NCBI GenBank assembly: GCA_964577825.1
Contig: CAZOBJ010000021.1
Location: forward strand, 1 to 39,585
Length of the DNA: 39,585 nt
From: CAZOBJ01 sp964577825
GTDB lineage: Bacteria > Planctomycetota > SZUA-567 > JAFGNG01
Reading direction: 5' to 3'
Positions 34,428 through 39,585 of this stretch are shown in pieces. Positions within the stretch are counted from its first letter, which is position 1, and each line of letters begins with the position of its first letter. The notes under the pieces were generated by a model that was not told the origin of the DNA, made no database searches, and saw nothing but the letters and a program-made list of their open reading frames with translations. The translations under genes were made by a program, and so were the position numbers.

Positions 34428-35576
34428 ATGAATGTACGAAGTCTCAAGCTCGAAGATGAACGGTTCGGCACCCAGTGGTTCGACGAGGTGGAGGACCGTT
34501 GGGATTACGCGGACATGCAGGCCCACCCCGCGTGGCGCAGGGGATGGATCAGCATGGACTGCGCGGTGCTGGGCCCGGACGAGGGCCGGGTCTACCTGGG
34601 CGTGACCTGCTTCGACGCGACGCGGATCTTCCAGGCCTATGACCGCAAGGCCGGCCGGTTCGTGGACCTGGGCTATGACCGCGTGGCCGATCCGTACGAC
34701 GCCAAGTTCCACCGGTCGCTCGTGCGCGCCTCGGACGGGAGCCTGTACGCCGCGGTGGCGCTCCTGCACGACGTGGACCGGTTCTTGAAGGCGCCGGGCG
34801 GCGCGGTGGTGCGCTACGACCCGGCCTCCGGCGCGATCGAGAAGCTGGGCGTGCCTGTGCCGCACGTGTACATCCAGTCGCTGGTGCTCGACGAAGAGCG
34901 GCGCACGGCCTACGGCCTGTGCTTCGCCCCGGAGATGCTGTGCGCATTCGACCTGGACACCCGCCGGGGGCGCAGTCTCGGGCTCGTGGGCACCGGATAC
35001 GGCGGACCGGCCATGCCCGAGAACATCGTGCGCGACGGCGAGGGGTGCGTGTGGTCGAGCTGGTCGCTGACCCGCGCGTGGCAGTCCGCGCCCGGGGTCG
35101 ACGCCCTGCGCCTGTGCAAGTACGACCCGCGCGCGGACCGGGTCAGGTTCTTCGACCAGGGCCTGCCCCGGCCCGAAGGCGGGCACGGGTTCGTCAAGCC
35201 GGAGGCGTTTTTCGAGTTCGGCGACGGATACGTGTACGCGAGCGGCGGCAACGGCGCGCTGTACCGCGTGGACCCGGCCACCGGCCGCGCCGAGCACCTG
35301 TGCACGCCGACCCCGGACCGCCGCAGCCGGCTGAGCAGCCTTGCGCGGGCCGAGGACGGGACCGCCTACGGAATCACGGGCCGCGACGGGGAGTGCGAGC
35401 TCATGCGGGTGGACTATCGCACCGGCCGATTCGAGAAGCTGGGCCGCGTGCGCGACCGGGACGGCGAACCGCTGTGGCAATGCCACGACATCGTGCGCGC
35501 GCAGGACGGAACCCTGTACGTATGCGAGAACGACAATCCCTATCGGAGCGGGTATCTCTGGGAGATCGTGCCGTGA
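34428..35576 (+). CDS. Beta-propeller-like protein, possibly a sugar-binding or lactonase-type enzyme
   Basis: The 382-residue protein consists of repeated four-strand units with signatures such as GRVYLGVTCFDATRIFQAYD, GSLYAAVALLHDVDRF, VRYDPASGAIEKLGV, GCVWSSWSLTRAW, GYVYASGGNGALYRVDPATGR, GTAYGITGRDGE and GTLYVCENDN. Six or seven blades are likely. Similar folds include SMP-30/gluconolactonases and oligogalacturonate lyase-like propellers. I cannot identify the active site. It has no signal peptide. GAGAGGAAGG precedes ATG 34428 after a 78-bp gap that holds no gene. Its TGA overlaps the GTG start of the next gene, so translation is coupled to the deacetylase-like protein. Confidence 0.65.
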   Translation: MNVRSLKLEDERFGTQWFDEVEDRWDYADMQAHPAWRRGWISMDCAVLGPDEGRVYLGVTCFDATRIFQAYDRKAGRFVDLGYDRVADPYDAKFHRSLVRASDGSLYAAVALLHDVDRFLKAPGGAVVRYDPASGAIEKLGVPVPHVYIQSLVLDEERRTAYGLCFAPEMLCAFDLDTRRGRSLGLVGTGYGGPAMPENIVRDGEGCVWSSWSLTRAWQSAPGVDALRLCKYDPRADRVRFFDQGLPRPEGGHGFVKPEAFFEFGDGYVYASGGNGALYRVDPATGRAEHLCTPTPDRRSRLSSLARAEDGTAYGITGRDGECELMRVDYRTGRFEKLGRVRDRDGEPLWQCHDIVRAQDGTLYVCENDNPYRSGYLWEIVP

Positions 35577-36541
35577 GCGCCGCGAAGAGCGAACAGACGC
35601 ACGTGCGCACCGTGTTCTTCAACGTGCAGGTCGACTGCGAGTCCACCCAGCACGCCCTGCGCGACCCCGGCCTCGGGGAGCGGGCGATCCGCGGCCTGGG
35701 CGAGGTGTTCGCCCAGACCGGGGTGAAGGGGACGTTCCTCGTCATCCCCGGGGACCTGCGGGCCCATGGGGCGGTCTACCGCGAGCTTCAGGCCGCCGGG
35801 CACGAGATCGGCCTGCACGTCCATCCGGCCGACCAGGGGTACGAGGAGTTCCTGGGCGTGTACTCCGCCGAGGACCAGGCCAGGATCGTGGCGGAGGCGC
35901 GGGACGCGTTTTGCGCGGCCATGGATCGGCCGCCCCGGGCCATCGTGCCCGGGTACGGATCGGCCAACGACCACACCTTTCCCGTGTTCGAGGCGCTGGG
36001 CTTCACCCACGGGCATGCGTCGTTTCCCACGCGCGACCTGCCCCAATGCGCGTGCGTGTGGGGAAGCTCGCCGCGGGGCTGCCACTACCCGCATCGATAC
36101 AACCGGTGCCTGGAGGGGGACGTGGACTTCGTGGACATCCCGCCGACCATTGACGCGCAGTCGCGCATGTGGGGCGGACGCCACCCCCAGGACCTGCGCG
36201 TGGAGCTGGTGGACGCCAAGAACCACTGGTACACGATCGACAAGGACCTCAAGCGCCAGGTCGACGCGGGCGAGGACGTGGCCACGCCCTATATCCGTGC
36301 GCTCACGCACAACGTGTTCGAGTACGGGCGGCCGGACGATTTCCGCCGCGAGACGCTCCTGGGGATCATCCAGGCCGTGCGCGAGCGGTGCGAGGCCTAT
36401 GGGTGTCGGATGCAGCCGGCCACGCTGGCCGAGATCGCCGAGGACTTCCGTGCCAAGGTGCCTCGTCCCAAAGGCGCCGCGAAGCTTACGCTGGACACCC
36501 GGGGCCGCAAGCCGGGCGGCGCGCCCGAGGCGGGCGCGTGA
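35573..36541 (+). CDS. Polysaccharide deacetylase-like (NodB/CE4 fold) protein
   Basis: The 322-residue protein has NodB-type motifs. VFFNVQVDCEST with D21 takes the place of the usual base motif. TGVKGTFLVIPGD follows, then AAGHEIGLHVHPAD with metal-binding candidates H82 and H84, and PRAIVPGYGSANDHTFPVFEALGF, which corresponds to the RxPYGxxN motif with an altered arginine context. CE4 enzymes remove acetyl groups from GlcNAc-type sugars; more distant members act on other amides. There is no signal peptide. The GTG start at 35573 overlaps the propeller stop (GTGA) and has GGGAG upstream. With the DegT enzyme in the same operon, it fits amino-sugar or N-acetyl-sugar chemistry inside the cell. 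It ends 16 bp before the convergent sulfatase gene. Confidence 0.82.
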   Translation: MSAAKSEQTHVRTVFFNVQVDCESTQHALRDPGLGERAIRGLGEVFAQTGVKGTFLVIPGDLRAHGAVYRELQAAGHEIGLHVHPADQGYEEFLGVYSAEDQARIVAEARDAFCAAMDRPPRAIVPGYGSANDHTFPVFEALGFTHGHASFPTRDLPQCACVWGSSPRGCHYPHRYNRCLEGDVDFVDIPPTIDAQSRMWGGRHPQDLRVELVDAKNHWYTIDKDLKRQVDAGEDVATPYIRALTHNVFEYGRPDDFRRETLLGIIQAVRERCEAYGCRMQPATLAEIAEDFRAKVPRPKGAAKLTLDTRGRKPGGAPEAGA

Positions 36542-36557
36542 GAGCCTGTCTGGCGCC

Positions 36558-37994
36558 TCACGGCTGCGTGCGGTAGGGGATCGAACCGTCCGCCTTGCGC
36601 ACCGCATACCCCCATCTGGACAGGTAGTGATCCGAGGGCGCGAACTCGTCTCCCAGCGCGGTGAGAGTCGCACGGAGCCGGTCCTCCAGCTCGCGCTGGA
36701 GCGCCGCGTACTCCGGGCGATCCACAAGATTCTCCATCTGAAACGGGTCGGCCTGGTTGTCGTAGAGCAGCCACGGGCCGCCCAGGCTGCGTACATAGGT
36801 ATGGCGCTCGGTGCGAAGCCCGCGGTACTCGCGCCCGTCCAGCGCGCGAGCGAACCCTGCGAAGGGGTGGTAGCAGGCGACGAGCGCGGCGTGTGCGGGT
36901 GCCCGATCAGTCTCGCTGCGGAGCAGGGGGCCGTAGTCGCGTCCCTGGACCGTGTCCGGCACGGACAGGCCGCACAGGCCCAGCAGCGTGGGCATGAGGT
37001 CCGGCGCATCGATCGGCGCGCGGACTGTGCGCCCGCCGGCCACCGCGCGCGGAAAGCGCACAAGCAGCGGCACGCGGATGCATTCGTCCCAGGGGCTCTG
37101 GCGAGGCATGCGCGCGTGGGCGCCGGCCATGTCGCCGTGGTCGGACCAGAACATCACCACGGTGTTGTCGGCCAGGCCCTCGCGGTCCAGTGCGGCCAGC
37201 AGGCGTCCGACCATCTCGTCGAGCAGCGCGATGTAGGCGTAGTAGTCCACGAGCCGCTCGCGCACGAGCGACCGAAGCGTGCGCCCCGGCGCGCGCCGCG
37301 CGGGTCCGTACTGGGCAAAGGGCGGATGGTCCTCGACCGGTCCTTCGGGTACGTTCGGCCGCAGTACCAGGCGGTCGGCCTCGAAGAGCTGGCGGTACGT
37401 GTCGGGCGCGTGCACCCGGCCTCCGCGACCGAAGCCCTCGTGCGGCGGTCCCCAGGCCAGGGCCAGGAAGAACGGTCGCTGCGGGTCGCGCGTTCGGATC
37501 AGGCGCTCTGCCTCGTCGGTCTGGGCGAGGGCGTCGAACGCGGGCCACTGGCGGGGGCTGGTCTCGTCATCCGCATAATACAGGGAATGCGTATAGTCGT
37601 GCGTACAGCCCAGGGCCCGCCAGGATTCGAACCCCAAACGGTCCTTGGGCGGGATGCTCGCGGCGCGCTCGGCCCCGTTGAGGTGCCATTTGCCGATGTA
37701 CGCGGTCTTGTACCCGGCTTGGCGAAAGGCCCGCCCCAGGGTCGTGGCCTGTGTGCGCAGGGGCGCGTCGTTGAGGAAGACCCCGTGGCGCAGCGGGTAT
37801 TGTCCGGTCATCAGAGACGCGCGCGCGGGCGAGCACACCGGACAGCCGGAGGCTGCGTGCACGAAGTCCACGCTGTGCGCGGCCAAGGCGTCCAGATTGG
37901 GCGTGCGCGCGTTCGGGTCGCCCCCGAACCCGGTCGCCCATCGCCCTAGCTGGTCCGGGAACAGGAACAGGACGTTCGGACGTTGGGGGCTCAC
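36558..37994 (-). CDS. Formylglycine-dependent sulfatase, S1 family
   Basis: The 478-residue protein carries the sulfatase signature CSPARASLMTG, with C54 as the residue oxidised to formylglycine and R58 stabilising it. N-terminal metal ligands are D14/Q15 (FLFPDQLG), a DQ type also seen in choline-sulfatase-like members. GKWHLNG, SDHGDMAG (second metal site) and PFFLALAWGPPHEGF are the other landmarks. It hydrolyses sulfate esters, probably of a carbohydrate. It has no signal peptide, so it appears cytoplasmic, unlike most glycan sulfatases. No formylglycine-generating enzyme or anSME gene is in the window. The GTG start at 37994 has GAGAGG six bases upstream. The upstream neighbour is a Gfo/Idh/MocA gene on the same strand, 70 bp away. 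Confidence 0.92.
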   Translation of the reverse strand: MSPQRPNVLFLFPDQLGRWATGFGGDPNARTPNLDALAAHSVDFVHAASGCPVCSPARASLMTGQYPLRHGVFLNDAPLRTQATTLGRAFRQAGYKTAYIGKWHLNGAERAASIPPKDRLGFESWRALGCTHDYTHSLYYADDETSPRQWPAFDALAQTDEAERLIRTRDPQRPFFLALAWGPPHEGFGRGGRVHAPDTYRQLFEADRLVLRPNVPEGPVEDHPPFAQYGPARRAPGRTLRSLVRERLVDYYAYIALLDEMVGRLLAALDREGLADNTVVMFWSDHGDMAGAHARMPRQSPWDECIRVPLLVRFPRAVAGGRTVRAPIDAPDLMPTLLGLCGLSVPDTVQGRDYGPLLRSETDRAPAHAALVACYHPFAGFARALDGREYRGLRTERHTYVRSLGGPWLLYDNQADPFQMENLVDRPEYAALQRELEDRLRATLTALGDEFAPSDHYLSRWGYAVRKADGSIPYRTQP

Positions 37995-38064
37995 GGGGCG
38001 CCTCTCGGCGGATCGGGACCACTGCTTCGAGCTACAGCCTTCCTCATGGGCGCAAAAGCCCCGC

Positions 38065-39108
38065 TCAGGTGAGCTCGGACACGTGCACGATGCGCTTCTC
38101 GACGATGGACTTCTCCGCGGCCATGGGCACGAGGAGCGCGTTCTTGCCGCGCTCGGGCGTCACCAGCGGCTGGTCGCCCGTGCGGATGCAGCGCACAAAG
38201 TCTCCGGTCAGCCCGCCGCGCAACACATTGCCGCCCTCCGTGTAGTCGAAGTACTCCACATGCCCGTCGTTGTGCTCGAAGTGCACGATCTCCCCGTCCC
38301 GGTGGCCGTAGTACACTCGGCCCTCGGTGCCCTGAATGCCCAGCTCGCGGTCATGCTGTCCCTTCTCGCGCACGAACGCGACGCCGACCATGCCCTTGGC
38401 CCCGGACTCGTAGTCGTTGACGATCCAAGCGTGGTCCACGATGTCGCTCTTGTGTCCCCAGGGTGTGAAGTGCTTCTTGATGCCGCCGGTGGCGTACACC
38501 GTGGTGGGCGGGGATTGCACCCACAGGTCCAGGATGTCGTAGTGGTGGCAGTTCTTCTCCACGATGGCCCCGCCCGACTTGGCCGGGTCCCACACCCAGT
38601 CCTTCATTTTGCCGTAAGGGCCGCGGAACTCGGTGCACCAGGCCATGACCGGCTCGCCGATGGCTCCGCTCTCCACGATCTCGCGGATCTTGTGCGGACG
38701 TACGCGGTAGTGCATCTGCATGCCCAGGCACAGGAGCTTGCCCGTGCGCTCTGCGGCGGCGATCATCTCGTCGCACTTGGCGAGCGTCACCTCCATGGGC
38801 TTTTCGCACAGCACGTGGATCCCGGCCTCGAGCGCGGCCACGGTCATGTCGCGGTGCAGGTAATTCGGCCCCGCGATGAACACGCCGTCGAGCTTCGCCT
38901 TCTTATACATCTCGCGGTAGTCTTCGTACGCGTCGATGGGGTAGCCGAACGTCTGTTCGTAGGCCTGCTTGCCGTGGGAGAGGCGGTCGGGGCGGTTGTC
39001 GCAGATCGCGGCCAGCACGACCTCGTCCTGGTCCTGCTTGAAGATATGCCCGCCGTGAAAGCACGTGCGCTGGCCCATGCCCACGATCCCGACGCGTACC
39101 TTGTCCAT
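38065..39108 (-). CDS. Gfo/Idh/MocA family oxidoreductase
   Basis: The 347-residue protein opens with a Rossmann fold (VRVGIVGMGQRTCFHGG, AAICDNRPDRL, DGVFIAGPNYLHRDMTVAALEAGIHVLCEKPM). It continues with a C-terminal domain containing SGGAIVEKNCHHYDILDLW, where the His pair marks the substrate site. No signal peptide. Family members are NAD(P)-dependent sugar or inositol dehydrogenases; the exact substrate is unknown. The last 115 residues are close to those of the partial gene upstream at 39236, so the two are tandem paralogs. The leader between them contains a stem-loop. ATG at 39108 follows AAAGGGA. Confidence 0.93.
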   Translation of the reverse strand: MDKVRVGIVGMGQRTCFHGGHIFKQDQDEVVLAAICDNRPDRLSHGKQAYEQTFGYPIDAYEDYREMYKKAKLDGVFIAGPNYLHRDMTVAALEAGIHVLCEKPMEVTLAKCDEMIAAAERTGKLLCLGMQMHYRVRPHKIREIVESGAIGEPVMAWCTEFRGPYGKMKDWVWDPAKSGGAIVEKNCHHYDILDLWVQSPPTTVYATGGIKKHFTPWGHKSDIVDHAWIVNDYESGAKGMVGVAFVREKGQHDRELGIQGTEGRVYYGHRDGEIVHFEHNDGHVEYFDYTEGGNVLRGGLTGDFVRCIRTGDQPLVTPERGKNALLVPMAAEKSIVEKRIVHVSELT

Positions 39109-39137
39109 TGCGCGTCCCTTTCCGTGTTCGAACCATG

Positions 39138-39160
39138 TCGGACGGAGTCAGCCCGTCCGA
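39138..39160. repeat. Stem-loop in the leader between the two paralogs
   Basis: TCGGACGG-AGTCAGC-CCGTCCGA is a perfect 8-bp inverted repeat, 30 bp before the ATG at 39108. It may be an operator, a terminator without T-run or a structure between two cotranscribed genes. It partly resembles the palindrome at 30604-30625 (both contain CGGAC...GTCCG). Confidence 0.45.
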
Positions 39161-39235
39161 TGCCTGTGGGGCCAGAGCCCCTCTCGGCCCCGCTCGTTCT
39201 CTAGACTCCCGCGCATCGCGGCGGGCGCACGCCGC

Positions 39236-39585
39236 TCACGTAAGCTCGGACACGTGCACGATGCGCTTCTCGGCGATGGACTTCTCCGCGGCCATGGGCA
39301 CGAGGAGCGACTTCCTGCCGCGCTCGGGCGTGACCAGCGGCTGGTCGCCCGTGCGGATGCAGCGGATAAAGTCCGCGGTCAGCCCGCCGCGGAGCACGTC
39401 CCCGCCGCCCAGGTAGTCGAAATGCTCCTTGTGCCCGTCGTTGTGTTCCAGGTGCACGACCTGCTTGTCTCTGCGCGCGTAATAGATGCGCCCCTCGGTG
39501 CCCTGCACCCCCAGCTCGCGGGCGTCCTGGCCCTTCTCGCGCACGAACGCGACGCCGACCATGCCCTTGGCCCCGGACTCGTAGT
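39236..39585 (-). CDS. Gfo/Idh/MocA oxidoreductase, C-terminal fragment (tandem paralog)
   Basis: Only the last 115 or so codons are in the window; the start lies beyond the right edge. The fragment begins YESGAKGMVGVAFVREKGQ and ends KRIVHVSELT, exactly as the neighbouring gene does. About 21 residues differ over the shared stretch, so the pair is a fairly recent duplication that has begun to diverge. Differences cluster in the middle (for example HFEHNDGHVEYFDYTEGG versus HLEHNDGHKEHFDYLGGG), a region that could affect substrate or oligomer contacts. It would be cotranscribed with the downstream paralog unless the intervening stem-loop stops transcription. Confidence 0.88.
   Translation of the reverse strand, partial: YESGAKGMVGVAFVREKGQDARELGVQGTEGRIYYARRDKQVVHLEHNDGHKEHFDYLGGGDVLRGGLTADFIRCIRTGDQPLVTPERGRKSLLVPMAAEKSIAEKRIVHVSELT

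Overview
The window is 39.6 kb of very GC-rich, gene-dense bacterial DNA, roughly 70% GC by eye, and probably comes from a metagenome scaffold. A 100-N gap flanked by two identical 55-bp ends shows that it is a short-read scaffold. The gene set suggests a heterotrophic, polysaccharide-degrading bacterium of the PVC or Hydrogenedentota/Kiritimatiellota kind. The relevant genes are a formylglycine-type sulfatase, GH95-like and GH106-like hydrolases, several Gfo/Idh/MocA oxidoreductases, a DUF3604-like protein and very large secreted proteins. This placement is an inference; there is no rRNA or other taxonomic marker here. I found no tRNA, rRNA, CRISPR array, transposase or phage gene.

Positions 1-15400 are mostly housekeeping. 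A leftward run holds rsfS, a GT39-like membrane glycosyltransferase, argC and the start of a malate/lactate dehydrogenase. Next come two leftward secreted proteins: an AMMECR1-like domain joined to an alpha/alpha-toroid domain, and a protein with two similar motifs separated by an acidic linker. A divergent promoter region then reads rightward into a PTS-EIIA/CBS regulator and an ArsB/NhaD-type transporter. Tandem 158/157-bp palindromic repeats fill the convergent gap before xerC/xerD. A rightward pair follows (HhH DNA glycosylase and DUF1989 protein), then the leftward, overlapping rnpA-yidD-yidC operon, which has no rpmH in front of it, and a divergent RluA-type pseudouridine synthase.

Positions 15400-39585 form a carbohydrate-centred region. 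It starts with a GH106-like and a GH95-like enzyme in one rightward unit. A leftward unit follows with a large DUF3604/PHP-like protein, RidA and a threonine/serine dehydratase. Next is a 1527-residue secreted protein with a CBM9-like C-terminus, whose reading frame is interrupted only by the scaffold gap. Divergent from it is a five-gene rightward operon: DegT aminotransferase, Gfo/Idh/MocA oxidoreductase, an unrecognised protein with a nucleotidyltransferase-like motif, a beta-propeller-like protein and a polysaccharide deacetylase-like protein. The window ends with a leftward sulfatase and two tandem Gfo/Idh/MocA paralogs, the second cut by the window edge.

Taken together, the right half looks like import and intracellular dismantling of a sulfated, deoxysugar-containing glycan, with sugar oxidation, transamination and deacetylation steps. 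Almost all of the hydrolytic enzymes lack signal peptides. The least explained items are the secreted AMMECR1 fusion, the 1527-residue protein, the five-gene operon with its orphan middle gene, and the apparently leaderless PTS/CBS-transporter operon.
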